A stretch of 64,000 nt of DNA, taken from the NCBI GenBank assembly GCA_024336345.1, contig JANFOG010000006.1:1736001-1800000 (forward strand), read 5' to 3'. Every line of letters starts with the position of its first letter. Within the stretch, counting starts at the first letter, position 1. The DNA is from Mariannaea sp. PMI_226 (taxonomy: Eukaryota > Ascomycota > Sordariomycetes > Hypocreales > Nectriaceae). The position numbers and the translations under genes are program-made. The notes beneath the pieces are model-generated. The model searched no databases, was not told where the DNA came from, and worked only from the letters and a program-made list of their open reading frames with translations. Shown piece by piece: positions 35,801 to 48,425 of this stretch.

Positions 35801-38001
35801 ATGGCGCCATACACAACTGACCTTTGCACCAGCCCGGCATGCATCCATATAGCGTCAGATATTCTCTTGGGCCTAGCTCCAAATTATACCGAAATAGACC
35901 CATGTACTAACTTCGATCAACGTAAGTGTACTTATCAAACTTGCTCCAATTCTCAAGCATTTCTAACTCGCCCCTTGCAGTTGTCTGTGGCGATTGGGCT
36001 TCACATCATGGAATCCCTGCTGGTTGGGACAGTATCGAATCCCTCACAACCATCAGGGCGCAGATTGCGGACAGTGCGAGAGCAATTCTCGAGGGCTCTT
36101 ACCCATCTGGATCTGAGGCCGGCTGGGTCACAGTCAACCTGACTAAGGAGCAGGTCAAGGCCGATGAGGAGATCTTTGCTAAAATCACGGATGCTTACCA
36201 AGTATGCATGAATTATACGGCAACAGAGGAAGATGGTCTCAAATTCTTGGCTACATTCGTCGAGAAAGTTGTTGACGCATTCCCTGCCAAGACTGACAAC
36301 AATAAATATCCGGCTGCAATGGGCAAGACAATCACCCTGCTCGAGAGCTATGGGATTCCTACAACTCAGAGACTGTTCCAAATACAGAATAGCTATGACC
36401 CCGAGGAAATGATTCTTGGTATTTACCCACCATCTTTTGATGTCCCGAGTGACGGGGAGGCAGTACTCGAGTATTTGGAACTCGCAGCGAAACTCATCTC
36501 TACCGTACATCCAGACAATATCACTGAGAAGGAGGCTTATAGTCGCATGGAATCTGTCCTAGAGTGGCAGCTAAAGGTGGCTCAAGTTCTGCAAACTACG
36601 TCTGAAGCAGAGTCGGACTCTGGAGGCTATTTGTCTCTCGATATGATTCAGAAGGCTGCGCCACAACTCAACTACGAATATGTAGTCCGGCAGTTGGCAC
36701 CAAAAGACTACAAGGCGGATAAAGTAGAGACCACATCCCTTCAATTTTTTGCGAACTATTCTCAAATCATCACCGAAACCCCACCCGAGGTCATCCAGAC
36801 GTTTTTTATCTGGAAAGCCATCTCTGCACTCTCACCCTACGTTGAATCCCAGCTCCCTGAGGCATACAACACTTTCCAAACGAAGCTGAACGGCGAGGAC
36901 CCCAAAAGTCTTCAACCTCGCTGGCAAAAATGTTTAGAAATGGTGAACGAAGGGGTCAGCTGGATTAATGGCGACACTATAGGTCAAAATTTGATTGGGC
37001 CTACTGGTTTGACGTGGATCCTGTCTCGCTTCTTTCTGAACAAGCATTACTCAGTTGAAGCAAAGAAAGTAACGTCTGAAATTGTGGATAATCTCGAAGC
37101 AGCCTTCCTGGAGCGCATCGAGAGTAGAGAATGGGCAACAAAAGAGGTGAAGAAGGCTTCAGCTGAGAAGCTTCACGCTGTTATGAACAAGATTTCTTGG
37201 CCTACGGACCCTGAGATCCTTGATCCGGTTTTTCTAAGCAAGTACTATGCCGACGCCGAAGTTACGGCTGTTCACATGAATAATGCGTTGAGTTTCGCGA
37301 AAGTCAACGTTGCTAAGAACTGGGCATCTCTTGGAAAGCCCCCCAGCAAAGGGCAGTTCAAATACAGCACTCTTACGGTCAACGCATACTATAACGGCCT
37401 GTTGAATGAGATAGTCTTGCTATCTGGTGTTCAGCAATTCCCCTTGTACGACGTCGGCTTCCCATCATATCTTCTGTATGGTGGTATGGGTAGTGTCGTG
37501 GGCCATGAGATTACGCACGGATTCGACAACAATGGCCGTCTAAAAGATGCAACCGGCAATGAAACTAAATGGTGGGATGATGCCAGCATTGAAGCGTTTG
37601 AAAACAAGACCAAGTGTTTTATTGAGCAGTATAATAAATTCACCATCACAGCACCCAACGGCACCCAAGTTCATGTCAACGGACAGAATACTTTGGGCGA
37701 AAACATTGCTGATGCTGGAGGCGTAGTAACGAGCTTTGCTGCGTGGAAGGAACACCAGAGGAAGACAGGCCAGTCAAAGAGCTTACCGGGCCTAACTACA
37801 TTTACGCCTGAGCAGCTGTTCTTCATCAAGTGGGGGCAGTCCTGGTGCTCTAATATGCCCGCAGCTTCAGCTCTTAACCGGCTTTTGAAGGATACGCACA
37901 GCCCTGGTGGTGCAAGAATCAAACTGACATTGGACAACTCAGAAGAATTCAAGAAGGCATTTAATTGCCCAAAGAAGGAGCCAGTTTGTGAGCTTTGGTA
38001 A
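35801..38001 (+). CDS. M13 (neprilysin-family) zinc metallopeptidase (713 aa)
   Basis: Two exons (35801-35921, 35981-38001). The catalytic zinc motif HEITH is at residues 549-553, the third zinc ligand in GENIADAGG (Glu614, Asp618), the substrate-binding NAYY at 508-511, and the family-typical C-terminus C-x-L-W at 710-713. The ectodomain Cys pattern starts normally (DPCTNFDQLVCGDW). The family cleaves peptides on the N-side of hydrophobic residues and is usually a type II membrane protein. Here no signal anchor precedes the ectodomain; the protein starts at the Cys-x-T/S-P-x-C segment. Either an upstream exon has been missed or the enzyme is cytosolic or unconventionally secreted. Otherwise intact. 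Confidence 0.92.
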
Positions 38002-38766
38002 ACAGCTTGGATGGTAGCTAGACCTTTCGGAACGAAGGATTTAATACCTGTCCAACGGCAAGCACACATATTTCATTTCTCGGACATCACATGAATCTCA
38101 TCTGATCCTCCAGTTCATATTTGATTTCTTTCTCCCAGAGAATGAAACCGCATGCGTAGCTGTGGTCTTTCATTTCCCGTTTGTATATTATAGAAGGATT
38201 ATGAGAGTCTTGTACTGTTTTCAATCCTTTTATGTTACCTATAAATTGTTGTCATCACTTTAACTTTATGGACAAGTTGCACGATGTGACAGTTGTGGAT
38301 CATTCTGGGTTCCTATCTCATCGCTCCCACACAACTGAAAGATTAATACGATATGATGGCAGACATATTGAACTCCACTCTAACCGCAAGTTCGTTCTGT
38401 AGTCTGTACTCGAGTAGGAAATGTTGTTCTATTCAATTTTCATGTCTTGGACTTGGACTTCATTATTGATCTTGCAGCCCTCCAGAAGAGAAATATACCT
38501 CCTATATCTACATACATATATATCCATAAAGATTCGAAATTTTACCGAGTATTTTAAGATCTGTAAATTATTAATATTCTATTATTGGAGTTCTCTATGT
38601 CCATAGATATAGGTTTTGTTTTGTGCATTCTTGTGGCTAATGTTTGATTCATTCCATATATTGCTTAACCCTTCCACAATACGCACTCTAACCCGGAATC
38701 CTCATCCTCATATTGACTTATGGATTTGCGGCGTATTGATATTAATAACCTGTCTGAATCTAAGAC
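38002..38766. other. Convergent intergenic spacer
   Basis: AT-rich 3' region between the M13 peptidase and the minus-strand regulator; no gene. Confidence 0.65.
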
Positions 38767-40412
38767 CTAAAATAGAATAAATGTGCCAATCTGTGTCTCA
38801 TTTCTCCTGGCATATTGTATCCAATTCATACCCATCTCAAACTCTGAGCTCGCCCATAGAGTCTTCAAGAACTGTAACGCTGCATAATTAAACCAGATTC
38901 CCGTCGATACAAGAGTGTCATAGAAGAGCTTCTCGATTACAGATTGTCTGAGCCTGTCACTACGGCACTCTGTCCCAGCAATGAAGCATGGGAAAAAGAG
39001 ATCATGAGTAAAGGTATCTATACTCCCGGTCAAGGCTGATTGTATTTCATGAAAGAGAGCATCAATAGAAGAACCGAGAATTTCCTGCACCTCAGCAGGA
39101 GAAACAAAAGCTTGGTAGCTGTAAATAAGGCTTGCATGATAATGTGCTTTGATAACAGACTGAAGGCATTCTTCCACAGCTCCCTGACCTTCAAAAATCG
39201 GATTAGTACTAGCAGAAACTGCGTCATACGTATCTTGGGCTCGTTTACGCCAGAAATCCATGTTCACAACCGGGAGTTTCTGATGGTTCTGAAGAGCTTC
39301 ATGATGCCGCCTCTCAGCATCTGTGATATCATGTATCAGCTCGGTGAAGGACCAAATTGAGGTATCGCAGATGGGCCTCAGAGTCAGTTCACCATTGGAT
39401 TCAGGTTTCTTGTTAAAGATTGAAATGTCTTGAAGTGTTTCCAGATCAGCCACTTCCTTGAGGAGAAAGCGTTCCACAGAGCTTAAGGACATGTTCTTCC
39501 ACTCTTCTAGATTACCCAGGTTGATGACAGTGCGGCAGGCGCGCAAATGAAGCGTCCAGTATTTTGAACCAGGAACTAAAGCCTCCATATAGCACAGGGT
39601 AAGGACTGCTGCTAGAACTTCAATAACGGCAGAGTTGCTCGGGGTCCGTCGTGAGATGGCCCCAGAATGCAGTTCGTTGCGCATCTTTTGGCTCAAGACT
39701 GAAAGGCTTGCCTGCCGATTCCATTTCTGTATTTGGAGAAAACGTGTCTTCTGATCACTTGGCTCGGTAGAAGTGACAAAAAGGTGTGCAGCAGCAAGGC
39801 TGTTGATAGATAGTCGGAGGCATGTCGATTTTTGAGCAAGAGGAAGAATCCTATGTCGCCATGGATTTTCCGCCAGGTCGATCCACGTCAGACGAGGAAC
39901 AACTTTGGTGTCAAAATGATTGAGAAGAATCTCAGATAGTACTGCGGATGAGGTACGATTGGCGATTCGAAGACCTTGGGATGGGTGGGACGTGGTTTCA
40001 GAGGAGATTTGATATAGAGTCTCGTATGAGGAAGATTTCGAGCTAGATTGACAATTGGTTGTTAAGAAGTCATCAGGTACCTTGGAATCGCGCGCCCCAG
40101 GGGACGTACTCTTCCCCTTTGGTTCATTTTCATGTGTAACGGGAACGGGTTTTCCAGCAAGCTTTCCCCTGCTTGCTACACCCTGATCCCACCTGAGTCG
40201 AAAAGGATTGTAGCCCAGACACTCAAGGTCTCGGCTAGCGCACTTCACGCACGTCGGGAGGCTCCGATCGCACTTGACACGCCTTGTGATGCAGACGGGA
40301 CAGTCTATGCCATGATGTGAGGACAAGATCAGAGTATCCAGCAAAGTTAAAACTCACCCTTAGATGCTATTGCGCGATTCAGAGGAAGAGTGTCTAGATG
40401 AATATTCACCAT
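38767..40412 (-). CDS. Zn2Cys6 fungal transcription factor, DUF3468-like (530 aa)
   Basis: Two minus-strand exons (40412-40358 and 40304-38767). The large exon has no ATG before the zinc cluster. Splicing over 40357-40305 supplies an ATG at 40412 and keeps phase, giving 18 residues and then the cluster (Cys 20, 23, 30, 37, 40, 47; C-x2-C-x6-C-x6-C-x2-C-x6-C). The remaining 480 residues follow the DUF3468/fungal_trans_2 pattern (a FDTKVVPRLTWIDLAENPWR stretch, HLRACRTVI, and a C-terminal WFNYAALQFLKTLW). The gene is open throughout. Target unknown. A partial CGG-N10-CCG motif lies about 1.1 kb upstream. Confidence 0.87.
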
Positions 40413-42239
40413 GCTTATGTGAAGAAAAGTTGCACAAACTGGAGCCTGGTAAAGTGAGAGACGAGCGTTGTTGGACGGTGTAATCAATCATGCATGCCGT
40501 TGTCAATGGGTAGGTAGGTCAACCTCAAGGGTTTTGATGAATATTTATGGTTCATCGCTTTTAATGCTGGAACATGCGATATAGAAAAATAGGCACCTAT
40601 GATTAACGATAGAGAGGCGAGATCGCGCAGCATTTCAGCCCAAAGCCAAGCTTGACGCCTTTCCCCAAACAGAAAGTTTTGCGTTAGGGTGACTGGAGGG
40701 CTTTCATCTCCACTCCAGCTGGCTTAAGACCTTGGCTGACTGTGCGTGTGAAGCAACTACGAGTCAACATAACGAATGTTCAAGTGCTACCTTACCCTAG
40801 TCTAGAATTGTAGATGATGGATTAACTAGGATCTACGACAGCGCCACTCCATGCGAGACTGCGTTCCTGGAATTTGGCGCGAAGAGTTTTTTTTTTTTTT
40901 TTTGCTTCACGAGACATGCAGAAACGCCGACTTGATTGAAACACAATCTTGTCATAAAAAATAAAAATAAAAAGTTGAATCCTGCTCCATACGGTTTCTG
41001 CTCTGACTTCATTCGGTTCTGCCGAGGCCTAGTTCCGAATGCCTTGGTATTGTCTACAACCTGAGAGCAAGTGACGGATTAAAAAAACAAGCGAAACCGT
41101 CCCACGGTTCCACTGTCAAACCGTAAAAGGTGAGGACAAGCATGGTCAACTCACCGATGAGAGACATGATATGATAGCTTATGTGAGGTGGGCCGGGGTG
41201 TTTACTGGGCGGGGTTTAATCTGCGTCTTCCATAGATAGCCTACACTAGCAGTATTCCCAAGTTACAGAATCAACCTACTATTTTCATCTACGTTCCGGT
41301 GTAATATTCAACGCAGTGTACTACCAGAACAAAACAACTTCTATGCAACTTTGCTGAGCAGATCAGCAGGCGATGTGGTATATCTAACATCCTTGCTCGC
41401 TGGGAAATCCGGTAGGATGTCTCGGCTTGTTGACGATGCGTAGCAGAAATTTCACCATATAGACTACATTCTATCTGTCTTGTCTCTGTGGCGGTGTTCG
41501 GCGACGGCAATCCCGGTATCTCGGCTTTGCAGGTGGACATGGGCAATAGATGCCGGGTACAAGGACCCGTGTTCTAACCGGGCTGGCCCGCCTGATCTTA
41601 CCCGACAGATGGACATGAAGGGAATAGCATTTCCTCTGGTCCCAAATCACAGCGATACAAGGCTCTTGGGACTCACGGATGTTCTTGGCTCGTCTATCTA
41701 CGCATTTGCAAAGGGCGCAAAGGCTGCAGCATTATTGGTGCGTGCCTAGCCACAATGATTGTATGGTGGATTGAGATGACGACCCGCTTTTTCGCAGGGG
41801 CATAAATGGCTAATAGCCTAGTTTCCACCAAGCCCAAGCGGCTGCCAGACATCTGATAACAGAATCCAAATGTTACCGTGGCTGGAGGGTACCGAAACAC
41901 TGTCTAGTAAAACTGGATGCTTCTTCCCACTCTGGAGGCAATAGCACCTGTCTTTATTGGGTTCATCCTTGGGTTCATCCTCGGGTCTGATACGGCAAGC
42001 AGACTCGGCTCTAACCACACCCATCTCGCGTGGAAAGCGGCGCTCGTGCAGTCAGCGGCCAAAAGTCTGTTTCCACATAACATAACCACCACAAATGCCC
42101 TCTTCGCCACCCAATTTCAAAGTCAAATAAACCTGCCATATAAAGCCCAAATAAAATATTATGTATATATATAGAAAGCCCTGCTTTTGCGTTTTACTAT
42201 TTTGTATACCAAACCTAAGTGTGAATAATAGCGCGCAAA
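40413..42239. other. Intergenic with poly-T run and one CGG-N10-CCG site
   Basis: No supported gene. Contains a T-run near 40887-40904 and the motif copy at 41554-41569. Short frames around 41289-42174 have no domain. Confidence 0.5.
41554..41569. promoter_or_regulatory. CGG-N10-CCG motif, copy 5 (left arm perfect)
   Basis: The sequence is CGGGTACAAGGACCCG; one base differs from the perfect palindrome (GGAC for GTAC in the right arm). It is upstream of the minus-strand Zn2Cys6 gene at 38.8-40.4 kb. Confidence 0.4.
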
Positions 42240-43337
42240 CGATGGGGGAGTGATTGATGAAGTGTTGGATAGTATCCTGGTTAACTTCATCCCATGCCAA
42301 CTTAATGCATTGCTGCAATTCTTTATGACTTTCTTCATTATCTTGAAGGTTAATTAAATGGTGAAAGCGCTTTTTAATAATATACTTTACAATATGCCAA
42401 ATGTGCTCAATCGGATTTAAATTGGTGGACTAGGCATGCCAATTTGATATCTTCACTCCATATTGTATAAGCTAACTTATAGTTGTTCTTATGATATAAA
42501 TTCTTGTGTTATCTTGTTGAAATCTTTTTGTGCCATCATAATGAAGTAGAGAATAATTATCTAGAGTTTTTAAATGATTTTGATAAAAAATGCCATTATG
42601 AGCGCTCTTTGAATTGCATTTTATTTGCATTATAGATGTCCATTCTGTTTTCCATACTGACGCCCAATATATCTGGGAAATCGTTTTTTTTTTTGATATT
42701 TATTTTCTTATTCACCAGGTCTTTATTATATTTTTTATATCGTAATTGGAAAAGTATGGCGTTAGGGTTATTAGATTTATTGCTGATTTTTATCTTATTG
42801 GAAAACATTACCTGAAAGTATTAACACTAAAAATAATACTTTATTTTCAAATGAGCATACCTCAACCAATTCTTCGACTTCAGGCAACCAAGCTGAACAT
42901 TAATCAAGCCAAATCTTTACTCTTTTTTTTTTTCATTAAATTTTAATCTATTTAAAGCTTTCCATTTATACTTCCAATAGTGCTGTAAGATGCGGCGGAG
43001 TGTTCGCTCTAAGACGCGATCCTGTGTCTTCTGGTTAGCGCTTTATATATAGTATCGCGATTTTTTTTGTAATTCATATAATATACCGCTCCTCTTCCTT
43101 CGTAAGTTTATGAGGTCGCCCGCTGTAAGGCTTTCTTTCAACGGTGCGGTCATTGAGCTAGCGTTTTTTGATCTTCGAGACGGCAATGTGTGAGGTGTTG
43201 AATTGGAGCGCGACCTTCCTCATGGATTGGCCAGCATTCAACAACGCCAAAATTGCTCCGTTTGCCTCGGGAGAAAATTCATGGCCTTTCTGACGATTGC
43301 CGGATATTTCTACACCAAAACTACGTGCACGCAACAT
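42240..43337 (-). mobile_element. Degenerate Tc1/mariner-type transposase (dead copy)
   Basis: Read on the minus strand from ATG 43337, the N-terminus gives a helix-turn-helix typical of Tc1 elements (QSMRKVALQFNTSHIAVSKI), then RPHKLTKEEERYI. The C-terminal end at about 42430-42240 gives STNLNPIEHIWHIVKYI, the counterpart of the conserved SPDLNPIE-x-x-W segment, followed by the usual W-x-x-I-x-x-x-x-I ending. Several in-frame TAG, TAA and TGA codons break the frame, and the middle part with the DDE/D residues is hardly readable. The stretch is AT-rich, compatible with RIP or long decay. I could not find certain terminal inverted repeats. Confidence 0.85.
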
Positions 43338-43668
43338 TTTATTGAAAAGTTGTGGAAGATTGAAGAAAGAGGGGTGGTCGGGGAAGCAGTGGAAACAAAC
43401 TTTTGGCCGCTGTACATAGTAAATTTGTAACGGCTCTAGTGTGCGGCGCGAAATTCTGACACAGACGACTTCCCGGTGTTATGGGTCGTGTCAGCTTTTC
43501 CCTCGGCGATAAGGCTAATGGCGGATCAGCTTGAAATGGAAGAATCCCGCTTCACTGCGAGGACCTTCCTTCGCGTGGCAACTACTTAATGCGCCATATG
43601 CCATTCCCAAAACTCGGGTGTTCCGGCTCGAGGACAAACCATCAAGGGAGAACTCACCACGTCAGAAA
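43338..43668. other. Spacer between dead transposon and hydrolase gene
   Basis: 331 bases with no gene; the outer part of the transposon probably ends here. It serves as promoter region for the hydrolase. Confidence 0.5.
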
Positions 43669-44517
43669 ATGGCATCGTCGCGCTCCAAGACCCTGCCACC
43701 AACGCCAAATTTGCCCGATGCCATCGCCTCGGGCTGCGTCACAGTCAACAATGTCGAAATATGGTATGCGCTATACGGCTCGCCATTAAGCCATCAACAA
43801 CCCCCGACAGTCTTCTTGCATGGCGGAAAGATCAGCTCTCGATGGTGGGCAAATCAGATTAGACATCTTGCAGACGCAGGACACTCCGTCATTGCAATTG
43901 ACACCCGAGGACATGGTCGATCCACGGATGATCCTCAGGTGTCCCTTTCGTATGAACTCTTCGCCGCCGACATCACCTCTTTGCTTGATCATCTCCAGGT
44001 ACCTTCCGCCAACTTTGTCGGTTGGTCAGATGGTGCGTGTACTTGTCTTGTTTTAGCAATGAGCTTCAAACACAAGGTAAATCGCGTTTTTGCCTTTGGA
44101 CCCAATTACCACCCAAACCAGGGAATACCTTATGCCGCTAAGTCGGTGCCATTTGTGTTGGACCTCATGAACCGGATGAAGGAAGAGTATGAGTCCATCT
44201 CACCAACTCCGGAGAAGTTCGATACCTTTAAGGCCAAGGTTGTAGCCATGCAGGCTTGTTCACCTTCTTGGACCCAGGAAGACTTTTCCAAGATTAACTG
44301 GGTTGCCACGAATACCCATCAAAATTCTCCTCTGTGGGTAGTCACAGGCGACTCGGAGGAATTGATACAGGGCTGGGTGGCTAGAAGTATTTCAGACATG
44401 ATTCCAGGGTCGGTCTACTTGTCGTTACCCGATGTCAGCCACTTTGCACCGCTACAGGATCCCGAGGGCTTCAACAATGCACTAGATCAGTGGCTGTCAG
44501 AAAAAACGAAAGGTTGA
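43669..44517 (+). CDS. Alpha/beta hydrolase (282 aa)
   Basis: Intron-less 282-residue protein with a complete alpha/beta-hydrolase layout. The oxyanion-hole HGG follows VFL near residue 50. IDTRGHGRS is near residue 85. The nucleophile elbow is GWSDG (Ser120). The acid is probably Asp228 in VTGDSEE and the histidine is His258 in DVSHF. This resembles the 3-oxoadipate-enol-lactonase/esterase-like branch. No signal peptide is seen. ATG 43669 is the first in-frame ATG; the frame stays open upstream from 43531 without one. The dead Tc1 copy lies immediately upstream. The substrate cannot be told. Confidence 0.88.
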   Translation: MASSRSKTLPPTPNLPDAIASGCVTVNNVEIWYALYGSPLSHQQPPTVFLHGGKISSRWWANQIRHLADAGHSVIAIDTRGHGRSTDDPQVSLSYELFAADITSLLDHLQVPSANFVGWSDGACTCLVLAMSFKHKVNRVFAFGPNYHPNQGIPYAAKSVPFVLDLMNRMKEEYESISPTPEKFDTFKAKVVAMQACSPSWTQEDFSKINWVATNTHQNSPLWVVTGDSEELIQGWVARSISDMIPGSVYLSLPDVSHFAPLQDPEGFNNALDQWLSEKTKG

Positions 44518-46813
44518 TCTCTATGCCGACCTCGTCATAGCACAATTTGATGGTCTATTTCTGATCAGGTTAACATGAATTCTCTGCCGCCGGGACATGA
44601 ATGCCTGAAGAGTCTTGGGGCGAGTGTGGGACAATGCATGGTGATGTGACCATTGAAGGGTAGGAGGGCGTACTGTTTCACAATCGCGAATGATCGCTGA
44701 TAGAAGGTACTCAAGTGTGTTGGCGCTGGCACCGTTTAATCTGCACAGATTTCTCCTTGTATGGCAATCTACAACAGCAGACCCAGAGGCCCTTTTGACA
44801 AAGGACAAATTCCAACAACGTGATATGAGGTCCCAATTGCTAGATTTATAGATTTCATGCTCTGGGACTAGTTTCATTTGGATGGTCGCCACATCGACAA
44901 TATAATGCTTTATACACTTGGGTCATCTTGGGCATCTGCCACTTCCTATCTATCCAAAGTATGCCATTCGATACAATGCACATTGAGCTTGTGAAGAAGC
45001 AAAAAGTTCTTTCAAAAACCCCTGAATCCGCTAAAACTAGCGATTTCTGATGCCCACTCGTCTAGAATTGTATCTAGAGTGCTGAAACAAACACCACTTT
45101 TAGGACCAGGGCCAGTCTAAGTACTGCTGAAGGTGTGTTTTGATAACGTGTCTTAACTTGGGTCTGAATCGTAGCACGCGTCCAGTTGTGAGGACGAATG
45201 ATCTTCAGCATCCGTACCTACTTTAGTCTCTCTTGAAGAATCTTAGTCCGCTGAGCCCGAAGGGAGGGGGGGGGGGGGGTGAGGGGGTGAGGTTCCCCAC
45301 GGAGTTATCCCTCCGTGGAAGTAAGCCAGCACCTCGTTGATCTCCTGCATGATATACTTCAAACTCCGAAGCGTTCTGCTGTTTTCGGAAATCATGTCGC
45401 AGCGTCTACACGCCAGCAGCAACTAGTGCGGGCTGCGCTCTTACCACTTGACCAGGAGGAGAGATGTGGACATCCAAACCTACGTGGGACTTGGCAAGGA
45501 CGCCGGAATCATTCTCGGCTGGCGGATGCATGTACCCGAACAACAGGAGCATGGATGACACCTTGGAAACAGCCCCGGCCGCACGTTTCCTCAATGGCTG
45601 CAAATAAATTACTGACAGGCCGGTCAATTATGTGCTCAACTAAGTAAAATTATTGCATTTCTCCGGTGGCCCAACAACGGCGTGTAGTTCTTCCCATAGG
45701 CAGTCAGACCACGGCTCGCGTGGCCAGTTAAAACCGTGGCGTCACTTGGGCCAACATTTTGAATCTACCACCCCCGGTCTCTGTCATCGGTCACCCAATA
45801 GCCTTTGTTAATGTTCTCCTTTGCGGCATACCGGTTTCGTTCTTAATAAGTTCATGTCTCTTTGGCTTACGGAGGCACAAGAAGGATTGTGCGGTATTTC
45901 ATGGGCGGCATGGAGAGCTGACTGTACAGTTACCGTCACATACTTCACATATTTAAGCTAAGGGTGGATCAAAGGCAGGGGTAAACTGAATGAAAGCAGT
46001 GTGAGAGATGGTAGGAAAGCCATATGAGACGTAGAGGAGACAAAAGCAGTAACCTCAAATCTGTACCTGTGCGTGGACTTTATTCGAGTACTATTGTGGA
46101 AACAAGGGGTTCATTGCTATTGGACAACGGCTTATAGGTTGTGGCCTGCGATTTCTGAATTTCAACCTCGCCACGATAGCTACCACGGCGCTTCCAAGCC
46201 AAGTCGCCGCAGTCGCCACGCAGTCGTCACATCCCGTCGACTACACTGCGACTCTTACAACTAGAGGAGAAAGGATTCTGGTAGTAATACCTGCCCGCGT
46301 ACTGTAAGTGAACGTCCATGGTGTTGTCCGTAGTGAATCATACGAATACAGAATCATAGCAACCCAATTCAACTGGTAGGCACTTGCATGCAAGTGCTGA
46401 TGCACACGGAGGGCCCTGTACTATGCTCCAATGAGACAGTGGCGCCGATGCTCCTACAATTGTTGGTCCTTCAGAGCAATCTTACATGGTCGGATCCATG
46501 GACTACCGCTGTTCGCTCGCACCGTTGTCCTGTTGGTGGCAGTTCTTTATTCTAATAAATATCTAAGCCCCCCGCTGCCAGTTCCCACCAGCGTTCCCGC
46601 CGTTGCCCATGTGTGGGCTTGTCAGACCGGCAGGTGTTAATTTTACAACACCAATACAAAGACTAGACTAAGGCCCCCTCACACCCCTGAATTTCAAGAG
46701 AGTCCCCCCGATTATTACTTTTGCAACAACATTCTTCCTGTTAAGTGGAATCTGTCTACCGACATCACTAAGGACATTCGCCGTAAGCACACATCACGGA
46801 TGCCAATACCTCG
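44518..46813. other. Long intergenic stretch with one CGG-N10-CCG site and a poly-G run
   Basis: No supported gene in about 2.3 kb; many short frames on both strands. A G-run lies near 45265-45285, and the motif copy at 45523-45538. Confidence 0.5.
45523..45538. promoter_or_regulatory. CGG-N10-CCG motif, copy 6 (right arm perfect)
   Basis: The sequence is CGGATGCATGTACCCG; right arm GTACCCG intact, left arm diverged at two positions. Intergenic, between the hydrolase and the erg5 pseudogene. Confidence 0.35.
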
Positions 46814-48425
46814 ATGTCTGCCTTCGCCTCCATGCTGGCCAGCTCTACATATGGCGGCATCATTGTTCCTCCCCAGCTGTGTATCTTCCTGGAGGCAATC
46901 ACTACCTCTAACCTCTGGGCTATTCTCCTGGCCCTTCTAGTTACGTGTGTGGTGTATGATCAAGGTACATTACCAGTCGCTTGTTTAGAACCATGTACCA
47001 CCATTCTGTGTTTTAATTTGTCTGCTGCTAAGGGGTCTGAGCATGGCTACTAACTTGGTGTACTGCATATTGTTCGCTACATCATAAACAAGGGCTCAAT
47101 CGTTGGCCCGGACTGGAAGATACCTTCCGTTGGCCCCTTTTTGCAATCTATGAACCCCAATTTCGAACAATACCATGACAAATGACTCAGTGACCCTCTC
47201 AGTTGTGTCTCTGTCTTTCTTAAGCACGCTCACCCTGATTTCGTCCCGCCGTGGTAGCACCACAAACACCCAGACGAAACGAAAATATATTCTACATTTA
47301 ACACGATGTTGGCAATACGGCCCACTTACAAAACAGGTTTGTCGTCATTGCCTCCACGCGAGATATGGCTCGAAAGGTTCTCAACTCTCCAATGTACGTC
47401 AAACCCTGCGTTATCGATGGTGCACACAAACTTCTTGGCTTCGACAACTGAGTCTTCCTTGATGGTAAGGCTCACGTCGACGTTCGCAAGGGACTCAATA
47501 GTCTCTTTACCCGCAAAGCTCTCGAATGTTATTTGCCTGGTCAAGAGGAAGTCTACAAGACATACTTCCAGAAATTTCTCGACGTCACGAAGGAGAACAA
47601 TGGAAAGCCTGTGCCTTTCATGCCCGAGTTCCGTGAGCTCATGTGTGCTGTTTCATGCCGCACCTTTGTTGGCTATTATATTTCCGATGCAGCTGTGAAG
47701 AAAATTGCCGATGACTACTACCGGATCACCGCCGACCTGGAACTCGTTAACTTCCCCATTATCATCCCCTACACCAAGACTTGGTACGGAAAGAAGGTCG
47801 CCGACATGACTCTTGCTGAGTTCGCCAAGTGCGCAGCCAAAAGTAAGACCCGCATGGTAGCTAGATGGCGAGGTTACTTGCTTCATGGACGGCTGGATTC
47901 TTCAGATGATTAGTCCGAGCGCTGGCGACAGGCTGAGGAGAAGGGCGAGAAATTGAAAAACTCGAAAAAGCCTTCCCCTTTGCTTCGATTGTTCTCCGAC
48001 TACGAGCTTTCTCAGACTGTCTTTACATTCCTCTATGCTTCTCAGGATGCCACTAGCCTGCGCAGCGAGCTGATGTATTGGATCGCATTCGTGAGGAAAA
48101 CATAAAGGTCCGTAATGGCGACCCCTACGCTGAGATCAACATGGATCAGCTTGAGTGTCTCAAATACACTCGCGCTGTCGTCCGTGAACTGCTCCGGTAC
48201 CGCCCTCCTTTGCTGATGGTCCCCTACTTGATCAAGAAGCCATTCCTTATTACCGATACCTATACCGTTCCCAAAGGTAAGCTCTCTAATTCTGTAAATA
48301 ACCTTGAACCTTGCCAACTAATTCATTTTCAAGGCTCCATGGTAATCTCTACCACTTTTATGGCCCTGCATGACCCGGAAGTGTACGAAAGCCCTGATTA
48401 CTTCGACCCCGAGCGATACTATAAT
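46814..48425 (+). pseudogene. erg5: Truncated pseudogene of sterol C-22 desaturase (CYP61)
   Basis: Several frames together give most of a CYP61 protein: an N-terminal membrane segment (46814-46960), GSIVGPDWKIPSVGPFLQSM near 47090-47150, LPGQEEVYKTYFQKFLDVT near 47530-47595, TRAVVRELLRYRPPLLMVPY near 48165-48230, and YFDPERYYNG near 48400-48425. Tryptophan codons appear as TGA at least twice (about 47176 and 47450). Frames shift repeatedly and the I-helix region has an internal deletion near 48055. The sequence stops before the heme-binding cysteine loop, so no active P450 is possible. An intron is still present near 48277-48333, so the copy arose by DNA duplication, not from mRNA. The functional gene acts late in ergosterol synthesis in the ER. 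Confidence 0.87.
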
